Origin: Bacteroidota bacterium
Lineage (GTDB): Bacteria > Bacteroidota > Bacteroidia > Flavobacteriales > Flavobacteriaceae
NCBI GenBank assembly: GCA_023434025.1
Contig: JAEYTL010000037.1
Location: 62,001-126,000, forward strand
Direction: 5' to 3'
Length of the DNA stretch: 64,000 nucleotides
Shown here: positions 54,127 to 62,860 of the stretch, in pieces
Position numbering within the stretch: the stretch's first letter is position 1
Layout of the letters: every line of letters starts with the position of its first letter
The notes under the pieces: model-generated
What the model saw: the letters and a program-made list of their open reading frames with translations, nothing else
Database searches by the model: none
Told to the model about the DNA's origin: nothing
Translations under genes and position numbers: made by a program

Positions 54127-54687
54127 GAACTCGTTTACCAATTTATACGCTTCAGCTTTCGCAATTTCTAAATCATAATTTTTAATTACTTTGTCAAACT
54201 GTGGTGCGGTAGCCAATTCAACCGAGGCTTTGGCAATCCGCATGTTGATTTTGTCTTCGCTTTCAGTCGAACGTTTTTTTAACCGGATTTTTAACTCATC
54301 AATGCTGGGTGGTTTTACAAAAACAGCCAGGGTTTCTTCCGGAAACTTCTTTTTAATCCGCAATCCCCCGGCTACATCAATATCAAAAATAACATTTTTT
54401 CCTTTGGCCCAGATGCGTTCGACCTCACTTTTCAGCGTTCCGTAAAAATTATCGCGGTAGACTTCTTCCCATTCTACAAAGTCTTCGGCTTTAATATGAT
54501 TTTTAAATTCCTTGAGCGAAATGAAGTAATAATCTTTTCCGTGCACTTCTTCGCCACGGGGTTCCCGGGTTGTACAGGAAACGGAGAATTCTAAATTCAA
54601 ATCCGTTTGAGCCAGTAAATGCCGTACAATAGTTGTTTTTCCGGAACCGGACGGAGCCGAGAACACAAGTAGTTTTCCTTTATTCAT
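54115..54687 (-). CDS. gmk: Guanylate kinase
   Basis: A 190-residue kinase converting GMP to GDP with ATP. The P-loop is GSGKTT (residues 14-19); SCTTREPRGEEVHGKDYYF is the GMP-binding region; VIFDIDVAGGLRIKKKFPE and RLKKRSTESEDKINMRI complete the family pattern. Start ATG is inside the end of the preceding gene (8-base overlap). The last residues come from a repeat. Confidence 0.96.
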   Translation of the reverse strand: MNKGKLLVFSAPSGSGKTTIVRHLLAQTDLNLEFSVSCTTREPRGEEVHGKDYYFISLKEFKNHIKAEDFVEWEEVYRDNFYGTLKSEVERIWAKGKNVIFDIDVAGGLRIKKKFPEETLAVFVKPPSIDELKIRLKKRSTESEDKINMRIAKASVELATAPQFDKVIKNYDLEIAKAEAYKLVNEFVQT

Positions 54688-55372
54688 GGTGTTGTTTCTT
54701 TAAGGGTAATTTGCCAAAAGTTAAGTTTATGGTTTTTCCTTTCTTTCGGAATTTAACCGGTAATTCTCCATTTTTTTCCAGGCCCCATTCTTCCAGTAAA
54801 TCGGTATTTACCAATATAATTTCAATCGGAATGGTTGAATTTTTCTTTAAATCATGTAACCATTCAATGTCTTCTTTCAGCCTCTTTGCCGAGGTTGAAT
54901 ATTTATTCCAGCTTTGAAAAATATAGTATTCAGCAGGAGGCAATGTGTTATTGTGTAACGATTTTCCGTTTTGATCAACTAATTTTTCCAAAAAAGAAGT
55001 CAGTGTTGTAATGTAATCGTTGGTGCAGGGAGCATAATTTTCATTAAAATTTTTAAAAGCACCTGTCATCTGAACACCGGAACATTCTTCGGTGCCTTGA
55101 TAACAGAACTTTTGGCCATTTTTACTGAACATAAAGAGATCGGCATTAAATCCGAAAAGAAAATTGTTATAAACGGTAGTACTGTCACCAATTTTATCTG
55201 CTTTTAAAAAATAAGTGGTTTCTTTCTCTTTTACTTCTGTCAGATAATTTAAAATGGATTGTTTTGTTTCTACTTTAGGATTTTTAAAACCCACCATTGT
55301 TTTTATAGCACTTCCGCAAGAAATTAATACCAGAAAAAGAAATACTGAAAAGAGGGTTTTAAAATTTTTCAT
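54680..55372 (-). CDS. Putative lipoprotein in the yicC-gmk-nadD cluster
   Basis: A 230-residue protein with a signal ending LVLISC (Cys19, followed by GSAIK). The mature part is alpha/beta-like and includes CYQGTEECSGV. It lies between the yicC-type gene and gmk (8-base overlap with gmk), so it is co-transcribed with housekeeping genes. No family is recognised; a homologue in other Flavobacteria would be expected but I cannot check. Confidence 0.7.
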   Translation of the reverse strand: MKNFKTLFSVFLFLVLISCGSAIKTMVGFKNPKVETKQSILNYLTEVKEKETTYFLKADKIGDSTTVYNNFLFGFNADLFMFSKNGQKFCYQGTEECSGVQMTGAFKNFNENYAPCTNDYITTLTSFLEKLVDQNGKSLHNNTLPPAEYYIFQSWNKYSTSAKRLKEDIEWLHDLKKNSTIPIEIILVNTDLLEEWGLEKNGELPVKFRKKGKTINLTFGKLPLKKQHHE

Positions 55373-55401
55373 AACATAAAAGAATTACGGTATAAACTGT
55401 T

Positions 55402-56262
55402 TTATAAAACGTTCAACACCTGTTCTTTAATTTTTTCCAGTTCATCCTTCATCATCACAACCAGTTTCTGCATTTCGGAATGATTGGATTTGGAGCCCAT
55501 CGTATTGATCTCACGACCGATTTCTTGTGTAATAAAACCTAATTTTCGTCCGTTGGCTTCAATCCCTGCAATAGTTTCGATGAAATAATTCAGGTGGTTT
55601 TCCAGGCGGACACGTTCCTCTGTAATGTCATATTTTTCAAGATAGAAAATCAATTCCTGCTCAAAACGGTTTTCGTCAACGCCGGCTTCCAGTTCAACCA
55701 AAGCAGTTCGAAGGCGATTTTTTACAGTTTCAATCCGGTCGGCGTCCATGCTCACAGCTTGATTCATATAATTTCGGATGTTTTCGATTCGCATGATGAA
55801 TTCATTTTCCAGCGATTTTCCTTCATCTATTCGGAAAGAGGCGATGTTTTTCATGGCCTCGTCAACCACTTTCAGAATTTCACTCCATTCCTTTTCATCA
55901 ATTTCATCGCGTTCGGTTTTTAAGGCATCCGGCATTCTGACAGCCATTTTCATCAATTCGGTTTCATCGGCGTTCGGAATAACAGCCTTCATTTGGTTGA
56001 TGTAACCTTTCACAATCGGCACATTGATTTTGGACGATGTTTCTTCGCCGGTTACTTCGATAAAAATAGAAAAATCAACTTTGCCGCGTTCCAGCTTCTG
56101 CGAAATAGTATTCCGCAAGCCCAATTCCATTTCGCGGTAAACAGAGGGCATCCGGACATTCAGATCCAGTCCTTTACTGTTTAACGATTTAACTTCTACA
56201 GTGATTTTTTTGGTAGGAAGTTGTAAAGAAGCTTTCCCGAAACCGGTCATTGATTGTATCAT
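55402..56262 (-). CDS. YicC-family endoribonuclease-like protein
   Basis: A 286-residue YicC protein, ends included. N-terminal signature MIQSMTGFGKA...VEVKSLNSKGLDLNVRMP, and the C-terminal DUF1732 part NHLNYFIETIAGIEANGRKLGFITQEIGREINTMGSKSNHSEMQKLVVMMKDELEKIKEQVLNVL. Members have endoribonuclease activity. Upstream of the lipoprotein and gmk in one operon. Confidence 0.94.
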   Translation of the reverse strand: MIQSMTGFGKASLQLPTKKITVEVKSLNSKGLDLNVRMPSVYREMELGLRNTISQKLERGKVDFSIFIEVTGEETSSKINVPIVKGYINQMKAVIPNADETELMKMAVRMPDALKTERDEIDEKEWSEILKVVDEAMKNIASFRIDEGKSLENEFIMRIENIRNYMNQAVSMDADRIETVKNRLRTALVELEAGVDENRFEQELIFYLEKYDITEERVRLENHLNYFIETIAGIEANGRKLGFITQEIGREINTMGSKSNHSEMQKLVVMMKDELEKIKEQVLNVL

Positions 56263-56359
56263 ACTTTTTTAAAAAAATGTTTTCAAAGATAATAAAAAGT
56301 GGTCAGTGTTCAGTTGAAAAGAATTCAGAGCCATGCTACTGCTAACGGAATACTACTGA

Positions 56360-57247
56360 TTACTGAGCACTATTTTTCTGCGTTACCAGATAAACTCCTG
56401 CAAAGATTAAGATAGCAGAGCCTATTTTTACCCAGCTCAGATCGTCTTTTCCCATACTGATAGCAAAAAGGGTGGCAAACAAGGGTTGAAGATAAATAAA
56501 TACTGCTACTGTGGTGGGTTTTAATTCCCGCATGGAAACCAAGTTCAACAAATAGGTTAAAAAGGTAGAAAAAATAACGACGAATCCTATTTTCCAATAG
56601 ACGGACATTGGAATAACCACCCAGTTCACCGCTTCAAACTCACCCCATCCAAACGGTAAAACCATCAGAAAACCAAAGGTGTAAATCCATTTTACAAAGG
56701 TAAATGCATTGTATTTATCCATTAATTTTTTAACAATAATAAGGTAGAATCCGTAGGAAACTGCATTGACAAATACCAATAGATTTCCCAGCATTTCGTT
56801 GGGGGCATTTATCATCGATTTACCATACAAAATAAGTGATACCGTTCCCGCTAGTCCCAAAATAATTCCGGTAATTTTTCTTTTTTTCATCCGTTCTTTC
56901 ATGATGACAGCTGAAAGAATCAGCACAATCATGGGGGTGGTTACCATTAAAACAGCACCCATAATGGGTGAGGTATAACTCAATCCTTTAAAAAAGGTCA
57001 GCATGTTGAACGCCACACCAAAAAAAGCTGCCGCAACTATCCGGGGAAAGTCGTTCAGGGCTATTTTTTCGTTTGGTCCCCAAAAAGAAACGATCCAGAA
57101 TAAGATCACCGAACCGCCTACCCTGAGCAATATAAAGCCAAACGGCTCAATATATCCGGGCATCACATCTTTGGCAATTGTAAATGTGACACCGTAGATA
57201 ACGGATACCAGTGTGGCAGCTATTAAAGCCCAATGCCTTTTACTCAT
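56360..57247 (-). CDS. EamA-type (DMT superfamily) transporter
   Basis: A 295-residue inner-membrane protein with ten predicted helices in two EamA halves (~8-140 and ~155-290; the second half contains LKPTTVAVFIYLQPLFATLFAISMGKDDL). Substrate unknown; probably amino acids or metabolites. Its start overlaps the end of the ArsC-like gene by 8 bases. Confidence 0.92.
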   Translation of the reverse strand: MSKRHWALIAATLVSVIYGVTFTIAKDVMPGYIEPFGFILLRVGGSVILFWIVSFWGPNEKIALNDFPRIVAAAFFGVAFNMLTFFKGLSYTSPIMGAVLMVTTPMIVLILSAVIMKERMKKRKITGIILGLAGTVSLILYGKSMINAPNEMLGNLLVFVNAVSYGFYLIIVKKLMDKYNAFTFVKWIYTFGFLMVLPFGWGEFEAVNWVVIPMSVYWKIGFVVIFSTFLTYLLNLVSMRELKPTTVAVFIYLQPLFATLFAISMGKDDLSWVKIGSAILIFAGVYLVTQKNSAQ

Positions 57248-57596
57248 TTGCTAAGAAATCAATAGCTGCCTGTATAGTTTTGGGGCTATTTCCAACAAAA
57301 ATAGATTTGTCAATTATAATGACCGGACGATTTAAAAAAGTGTAATGCTCTAAAATATATCTTTTGAAATCAGCTTCGGTCAGCTTTTCATCTTTTAACC
57401 CCATTTCTTTATATAATTTGGCTCTTTTGCTGAAAAGCACTTCGTAGTTTCCTGTCAATTGGTGAATTTCTTCCAATTGTTTAACGGTTATGGGCTCTTC
57501 TTTAATATCCTGAAACACAAAACCGCCGGTGTTGGGCAACGATTTGATGATTCTTTTACAGGTATCACAGGTTTTGAGGTAGAATATTTTCCGCAT
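57240..57596 (-). CDS. ArsC/Spx-like thioredoxin-fold protein
   Basis: A 118-residue protein with the CxxC motif C10DTC13 at the N-terminus, ending in NRPVIIIDKSIFVGNSPKTIQAAIDFL, the ArsC-family C-terminal layout. Members are arsenate reductases, Spx regulators or redox proteins; this one has CxxC and so could be any of these. The frame opens at 57623, but MRKIFYLKTC at 57596 is the usual start. Confidence 0.85.
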   Translation of the reverse strand: MRKIFYLKTCDTCKRIIKSLPNTGGFVFQDIKEEPITVKQLEEIHQLTGNYEVLFSKRAKLYKEMGLKDEKLTEADFKRYILEHYTFLNRPVIIIDKSIFVGNSPKTIQAAIDFLANE

Positions 57597-57750
57597 TACA
57601 TTTTTTTTGGCAAAAGTAAGCACTTTTTGAATAATTCCGAATCAGCGGGTTAAAGGTTTATTTCAGTACAACGTAAACAAAAGGCTGTAATAAATTCCAT
57701 TTATATTTTGAGTAAATCAAAAATAGTAGTAATATTGCACTCTCTAAGCC

Positions 57751-57810
57751 GGTCCTATAGCTCAGTTGGTTAGAGCACCTGACTCTCCCGATAGCTATCG
57801 GGACAGGTGG
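57751..57810 (+). pseudogene. Truncated tRNA copy interrupted by a palindrome
   Basis: Positions 57751-57785 match the first 35 bases of the tRNA at 57824 exactly. Then an 18-bp palindrome replaces the five bases ATAAT that cover the anticodon region, followed by CAGGTGG (57804-57810) as in the tRNA. The variable loop, T arm and 3' acceptor half are missing, so no functional tRNA can be made. Confidence 0.8.
57786..57803. repeat. Palindrome TCCCGATAGCTATCGGGA
   Basis: Exact 18-bp palindrome inside the tRNA remnant. CCCGATAGCTATCGGG is a sequence I recall as a common intergenic repeat in Flavobacteria. Confidence 0.8.
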
Positions 57811-57823
57811 AAAAAAATATAAT

Positions 57824-57897
57824 GGTCCTATAGCTCAGTTGGTTAGAGCACCTGACTCATAATCAGGTGGTCCCTGGTTCGAGCCCAGGTGGGACCA
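57824..57897 (+). tRNA. tRNA with CAU anticodon, probably tRNA-Ile2
   Basis: A full 74-base cloverleaf: acceptor GGTCCTA/TGGGACC (one G-U pair), D arm, anticodon stem CCTGA/TCAGG with loop CTCATAA (anticodon CAT), and T arm CCTGG/CCAGG with GTTCGAG-type loop. C4-G69 and C5-G68, together with the loop, favour the lysidine-type isoleucine tRNA rather than methionine elongator, but I cannot exclude Met. CCA is not encoded (discriminator A at 57897). Confidence 0.85.
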
Positions 57898-57911
57898 CGC
57901 ATTTCAGATGT

Positions 57912-57949
57912 AAACCCTTGAAAATCAAATAGATTTTTGAGGGTTTTTT
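57912..57949 (+). terminator. tRNA terminator
   Basis: AAACCCTTGAAAATC (57912-57926) pairs with GATTTTTGAGGGTTT (57932-57946), then TTTG. It closes the tRNA transcript. Bases 57950-58189 hold no gene; GGGCTCGAAC at 57954-57963 is the inverted copy of the tRNA T-arm sequence. Confidence 0.85.
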
Positions 57950-58150
57950 GTTAGGGCTCGAACATATGCTCAAACTTTCTCCGAAATCCTTGCCTGTATT
58001 GGGATAGATTGAAATCAGTTTTACAGAAAACACTTTTTCAAGTGAAGATGTGATTATCGTTTCAGCAAACTAAATTTACTATTTTTTACTTAGTTCTACT
58101 TTGTCTAAAGAGCTTAAAAATGTTTCCGAATTCGTCAACCGTATATTTTT

Positions 58151-58158
58151 TATCTTTG
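58151..58158 (+). promoter_or_regulatory. -7 promoter box (TATCTTTG)
   Basis: TAnnTTTG match 31 bases before the first gene of the mobile element. Confidence 0.4.
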
Positions 58159-58189
58159 CTCTAATCCAATTTTATAATGTAGTCCCGTT

Positions 58190-59131
58190 ATGAGTAAATA
58201 TAGTCGAATTAAATTAGATTTAACAGACTTATCTCCTAAATCAGTTTCTGACGTGTTTTTATTCCTTCACGAGTGTTTAGAGAACGATTTATCGCTGGAC
58301 TATTTTAAAAACAATATCCGAAAGTATTCGGTTAATGAACAATATTTTATAATGCACTATGCAAAGCAATTTTTTTCAGATTCTTATGACAGCTACTTAA
58401 ACAGGTGGATGAGAGAGCAAGAACAAGAAATAGGAAGAGAAGAGACTTTAATGAATCGTTTTCAGAACATCGCAAATAGAGCAGAAAATCTTTTGGCATT
58501 TTTAAAACAAAAAGAAAATACAACTGAAAGAGTAGCTAAAAAAATCAAAAAGTCAGGTATTTTGATTACTGAAAACAATCCTCCTCACCCTTACAGAATT
58601 CCTCTTTATTTCAAAGCAAAAAAAAGAAAAGTTTCTTCTTTAGACTCTCTCATTATGGATATAAACGCTTTTAAAAATAGAGTAAAAGAAATCATTACGG
58701 AAATAATGGATTCTGACCAATTTGAAGCGTTTTTTTATAATTCATTTGCATTTCAAGGAAATATAAAACCTATTGAGTTATTATATATTGAAATGGGAAG
58801 TGTAGCAGATGTTTACTCCCGTTTTCACCAACTTTATTTATTTTATAAAGAACAGAGAGGTCTTCAGAACAAAATTATAAAAGAATATTACGATAATTTA
58901 ATTAAGAAACATATTGAGAATATAGAAAAATCTTCAGAGATAAGAAAACCTTTCAAAAGAACACCTGATATCCCTTTGCTGGATAGTGTCACAAGATTTG
59001 ATTTCATGAAAGTGATGTATAATACCTTTCCCCAGATACGTGAATCTACAGCAGAATACCTGCTCAAACACCCTGAATATTACAGGGATTCTTATTTAAA
59101 GACTAATAGCAGAAATATAAAAAGTGCGTAA
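58190..59131 (+). CDS. Uncharacterised protein of the mobile element
   Basis: A 313-residue protein, mostly helical and rich in Lys, Glu, Phe and Tyr, without a signal peptide or membrane segment. Visible are a coiled segment (~85-125) and a central linker. I do not recognise a family. It is the first gene of the element. C-terminal PQIRESTAEYLLKHPEYYRDSY and similar short helical patterns suggest a nucleic-acid or protein-interaction role, but this is a guess. Confidence 0.65.
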   Translation: MSKYSRIKLDLTDLSPKSVSDVFLFLHECLENDLSLDYFKNNIRKYSVNEQYFIMHYAKQFFSDSYDSYLNRWMREQEQEIGREETLMNRFQNIANRAENLLAFLKQKENTTERVAKKIKKSGILITENNPPHPYRIPLYFKAKKRKVSSLDSLIMDINAFKNRVKEIITEIMDSDQFEAFFYNSFAFQGNIKPIELLYIEMGSVADVYSRFHQLYLFYKEQRGLQNKIIKEYYDNLIKKHIENIEKSSEIRKPFKRTPDIPLLDSVTRFDFMKVMYNTFPQIRESTAEYLLKHPEYYRDSYLKTNSRNIKSA

Positions 59132-59183
59132 AAAGTGTAATTTCATTTAAAATTTACGCACCTTTAAAAATTCTCTTAATCCG

Positions 59184-59221
59184 TATATACCTTTGCCCAA
59201 GCAAAATGACAAAGGTATATA
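59184..59221. promoter_or_regulatory. 12-bp inverted repeat with promoter box, likely operator
   Basis: TATATACCTTTG (59184-59195) and its exact complement (59210-59221) flank 14 bases. The left arm contains the -7 box TACCTTTG (59188-59195), and the right arm ends at the chosen start codon of the HTH gene, a position suited to repression or self-control. Confidence 0.65.
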
Positions 59222-59517
59222 TGGAAAACAACGCATTAGCATATCATCTATCAAAAGTTGTTTCAGAGCTGGAAATCCGAATAGCATACCGAGTTGTAAC
59301 GGTGTTATCGGAGCAATTTCAGTTAGCTAAGGAGACGTCCTCAGCCGATGAAAAACTAATGACTGATGATGACTTGTGCAACTACCTCCAAATATCATCT
59401 TCGACATTTTACAAATTAAAGAAAAAACACAAAGATTTTCCTGAGATTAGAATTCTAAGCACGGTGCGATACAGGAAATCTGACGTGGATAATTTTTTAT
59501 TAACTATTAAAAAATAG
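59221..59517 (+). CDS. Helix-turn-helix (excisionase-like) protein
   Basis: A 98-residue protein. N-terminal helical part (~1-45), then a MerR/excisionase-like winged HTH: LMTDDDLCNYLQISSSTFYKLKKKHKDFPEIRILSTVRYRKSDVDNFL. Such proteins guide excision or control in mobile elements. The frame opens at 59206 (MTKVY), but that ATG is close behind a -7 box; MENNALAY at 59221 is preferred. The helicase gene follows after 9 bases. Confidence 0.75.
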   Translation: MENNALAYHLSKVVSELEIRIAYRVVTVLSEQFQLAKETSSADEKLMTDDDLCNYLQISSSTFYKLKKKHKDFPEIRILSTVRYRKSDVDNFLLTIKK

Positions 59518-59526
59518 ATTTCGAAT

Positions 59527-61560
59527 ATGAAAACAGATGTAGTTGTGCCTTGGGTCTGGATTAAAGACAAGGACTCAAAAAAAGCGGTAATGAAGTCAGC
59601 ATCTTTTATTGACTTTTTAGAATACCTCGGTTTTAGAACTTTCAAAACTAATGGAAATAATGAGTATGTACACCTTGAGAATAATATTATTCGAATAGTG
59701 GACAAACAAGATATGGTTTACACTTTCTCGGAGTGGTTAGATGAAAATGGAGGTAATTTTGCTGAAGAAGATGTTGACTTTGGAAAAATTAAAGATTCTT
59801 TTGCTAACAAAATTAGAACTCTTATCAGCACTGAATTGTTATTTCTTCTTTCGCCTATTGAATTAACTCCCCATTTTGACACCAAAGACGAATGTTACCT
59901 GTACTTCGTAAATACAGTCGTGAAAATCACAAAAGATGGTATTTCGTTAATCGATTATGAAGAATTAGACGGTCATGTCTTTAAAGAACAGAGAATTGAC
60001 AGAGAATTTAAACTGCCTACGGGAAGTTTATCGGAATTAGACATTCCTTTCAGAATATTTATCCATAATATAGCTAACAATCAACCTGAACGGATAAATG
60101 CCTTTGAGTCGGTAATTGGTTATATGCCTCATCGTTATCGGAATCCGTCAAACAATAAAGCTGTTATCCTGCTTGATGAGAACATTAACGAGTTGGATTC
60201 GGTAATGGGTGGTACTGGAAAATCGTTGTTTGTAAAAGCAATTTCTTATTTAAGACCAAGTACGACTATAGACGGAAAAGGATTTCGAAGTAGCGATTCA
60301 TTTGCTTTTCAGCGGGTAACACCTTTCACGAATATTGTAGTAATCAACGATATTCAACAGACTGCAGATTTTGAATCGTTTTACGGAAGAATTACCGACG
60401 GGTTTTCAATAAATCGAAAGTATAAAACAGAAGTTTTTATTCCGTTTGAGAGGTCGCCAAAGCTCATTATTACTTCTAACTACTACCTAAAAGCACCATC
60501 GGGGAACAGCACGGAAAGACGCCGTTATGAGATAGAATTTTCTCAACACTATGGTAAGCATTTAACCGTTGAAGACGAGTTTAACCATTTCTTTTTTTAT
60601 GACTGGAATGAGGAGCAATGGAACAATTTTATTTACTATATGGCAACTTGCGTTCAAAAATTCCTGCAAAACGGGCTTATTCAAGTGGATGAAATTAACC
60701 TTACACAAAGACGATTAATTTCAGAGGTAGGAATCGAATTAATGGAGTTTATGGACGAGCAACTTCTGACCAAAACCAAGCTACATAAAAAGGAGCTGTT
60801 TACAGACTTTATCAGAGGTGGTTATATATCATCAAAATATCAGCCTACCCAAAAGAGCTTTACAGTCAGGGTTAAGAAATACTTTGAATATAAGAATATT
60901 GCTTATCGTGAAACTCCTACCAACACAAAGACTTATTTTGAAATTATCAGGGAGGATAATAAACCTCGACCACTTACAATATCAGATGTAAAAAACGAAT
61001 ACCACACGGTTAAAACACCTTTACAAATGAAAAAATTAGCAGTAAAAATACAGGAACACTTTGGTAATCCTGAAAACAATGTGTTAGCTATTGATTTGGA
61101 AACGACAGGTTTGGATTACTTTTCTGATGAAATCGTATGCATGGCGATTTGCTTTGAGAAGGGAACGGGTTACAATATAATATTTCCTCAAAACAAGTCG
61201 GAAACCCTCGGTTTTATTGAACCGATACGCAATTACCTAACTTCAAAAGACATTACTAAAGTGTTTCATAATGCAAAATTTGATTTGAAGTTTCTCACTA
61301 ATTATGGAATAGAATTATACGGAGAAATCCATGATACAATGATTTTAGACCATTTATTAGACCCAAACCGTAAAACTCACGGATTGAAAGAAATTTCGGA
61401 GATACACCTGAACTATAAGCAGATTTCTTTTAAAGAAATGACTGACGGAAAAGCAATTCGGGAAGTTCCTTTGGAGGAGTTAACCAAATACGCTTGTGAG
61501 GATACCGACCTTACTTTTCAGCTGTATCATTTTATCAATCAACGATTAAACAAAAACTAA
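59527..61560 (+). CDS. SF3-like helicase fused to DEDDy 3'-5' exonuclease
   Basis: A 677-residue fusion. Residues ~1-200 are unassigned. Residues ~205-345 hold a superfamily-3 (D5/DUF5906-type) helicase: Walker A GGTGKS (228-233), Walker B-like VVINDIQ (271-277), sensor LIITSNY (313-319) and Arg-rich STERRRYEIEF (328-338). Residues ~500-677 hold an exonuclease domain like that of DNA polymerase I: D523xE525 in AIDLETTGL, D586 in NAKFDLKFL and Y655xxxD659 in YACEDTD, a complete DEDDy set. No primase domain is visible. The polymerase gene starts 3 bases after the stop, so the two act together to copy the element. Confidence 0.85.
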   Translation: MKTDVVVPWVWIKDKDSKKAVMKSASFIDFLEYLGFRTFKTNGNNEYVHLENNIIRIVDKQDMVYTFSEWLDENGGNFAEEDVDFGKIKDSFANKIRTLISTELLFLLSPIELTPHFDTKDECYLYFVNTVVKITKDGISLIDYEELDGHVFKEQRIDREFKLPTGSLSELDIPFRIFIHNIANNQPERINAFESVIGYMPHRYRNPSNNKAVILLDENINELDSVMGGTGKSLFVKAISYLRPSTTIDGKGFRSSDSFAFQRVTPFTNIVVINDIQQTADFESFYGRITDGFSINRKYKTEVFIPFERSPKLIITSNYYLKAPSGNSTERRRYEIEFSQHYGKHLTVEDEFNHFFFYDWNEEQWNNFIYYMATCVQKFLQNGLIQVDEINLTQRRLISEVGIELMEFMDEQLLTKTKLHKKELFTDFIRGGYISSKYQPTQKSFTVRVKKYFEYKNIAYRETPTNTKTYFEIIREDNKPRPLTISDVKNEYHTVKTPLQMKKLAVKIQEHFGNPENNVLAIDLETTGLDYFSDEIVCMAICFEKGTGYNIIFPQNKSETLGFIEPIRNYLTSKDITKVFHNAKFDLKFLTNYGIELYGEIHDTMILDHLLDPNRKTHGLKEISEIHLNYKQISFKEMTDGKAIREVPLEELTKYACEDTDLTFQLYHFINQRLNKN

Positions 61561-61563
61561 CTT

Positions 61564-62835
61564 ATGGAAGCATCTATCATACATTTAGAACATAGTTTAA
61601 TACCTATTCTCGTTAAAATGGAGTTGGCAGGAGTAGAAATTGATATTCATAAACTTTTAAATGTAGAGCTTTCGTTAAATGAACTCAATAAAGAAATAAC
61701 GAATGAAATTCAGCAAATTACGAACGAATCTCTTAACCTCAACAGTTCTGAACAACTGAGCAGATTCTTGTTTGAAGACTTGGGAATTAAGCATAAAAAC
61801 CCGAAAATCGGCAAGAATGGTTGCTATTCGGTGGATAAGTCACATCTTAATAAGCTAAAAGACGAACACGAAGTTATTCCTTTGTTGTTGAAATATAGAA
61901 AAATAAATAGTTCATTGAAGTTTTGTAACCAACTGAAAGCTATAAATCCCATAACCAATCGATTGCATACCAACCTCAACCAAATCGGTACTGCAACGGG
62001 GCGTTTCAGTTGTTCAAACCCTAATTTACAGAATATCCCAAGAATTAAGGTAAGTGATACAGAAACCGATACATTGAGAATCCTTGAATCCAGGCTCAGG
62101 GAAGTTTTTATTGCAAAGCAGGGCTGTATTTTGATTGGAGCTGACTATTCGCAGATTGAACTTCGAGTCACTGCCCAAATGAGTCAAGACCTTTTTCTTC
62201 TGAAAGCATATAATCAGGGAATGGATATACATAGCTTAACTGCTTCAGAGGTTTTTGATGTAAAAATTTCAGAAGTAACAGAAGAACAGCGTTCGATTGC
62301 CAAATCTATCAATTTCGGGTTGATTTACGGGAAAACGCGTATGGGGTTAGCTGAAACACTAACAGAAATCACAAAAAAAGAGCATACTATTGAACAAGCA
62401 GAGAAAATAATGAATGATTATTTTGAACGCTTCAAAGGAGTGAAATCACTATTGCAAGGATTGATTGAACAAGCCGATAATAATGGGTGTTCTACTACGC
62501 ATTTTGGACGGACAAGACCGATTCCTGAACTAAGCTCATCTAAACTATCTGAACGTGAAAAAGGGAAACGTCTTGCAATGAATTCTCCGATACAAGGAAC
62601 AGCTTCGGATATTATCAAAATGGCAATGATTGCCTGTGATAAAGCCATTACAGAGTCTAACTTGAAATCAAGAATGATTCTTCAGGTTCACGATGAATTG
62701 CTTTTTGAAGTTCCCGAAGACGAGGTTTCTGTCATGGAAGAACTAATAAAATACCAAATGGAGAATGTCGTCAGGCTTTCTATTCCGCTTGAAGCAGAGG
62801 TAAAAAAAGGACTGAATTGGTCAATAACACACTGA
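61564..62835 (+). CDS. Family A DNA polymerase (no exonuclease domain)
   Basis: A 423-residue DNA polymerase I-type polymerase domain. Motif A DYSQIELRV (Asp194), motif B RSIAKSINFGLIYG (Arg243, Lys247, Phe251, Tyr255) and motif C QVHDELLFE (His376, Asp377) are all intact, with TATGRFSCSNPNLQNIP and NSPIQGTASDI around them. It is shorter than host PolA and lacks both the 5' nuclease and the 3'-5' exonuclease. The latter is encoded by the preceding gene, fused to the helicase. Likely replicates the element. Confidence 0.92.
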   Translation: MEASIIHLEHSLIPILVKMELAGVEIDIHKLLNVELSLNELNKEITNEIQQITNESLNLNSSEQLSRFLFEDLGIKHKNPKIGKNGCYSVDKSHLNKLKDEHEVIPLLLKYRKINSSLKFCNQLKAINPITNRLHTNLNQIGTATGRFSCSNPNLQNIPRIKVSDTETDTLRILESRLREVFIAKQGCILIGADYSQIELRVTAQMSQDLFLLKAYNQGMDIHSLTASEVFDVKISEVTEEQRSIAKSINFGLIYGKTRMGLAETLTEITKKEHTIEQAEKIMNDYFERFKGVKSLLQGLIEQADNNGCSTTHFGRTRPIPELSSSKLSEREKGKRLAMNSPIQGTASDIIKMAMIACDKAITESNLKSRMILQVHDELLFEVPEDEVSVMEELIKYQMENVVRLSIPLEAEVKKGLNWSITH

Positions 62836-62860
62836 TTACTAATTGTAATCACGCATTAAT

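Noticed and set aside
57751..57810. Functional tRNA
   Set aside because: The anticodon loop is replaced by a palindrome and the T arm and 3' half are missing.
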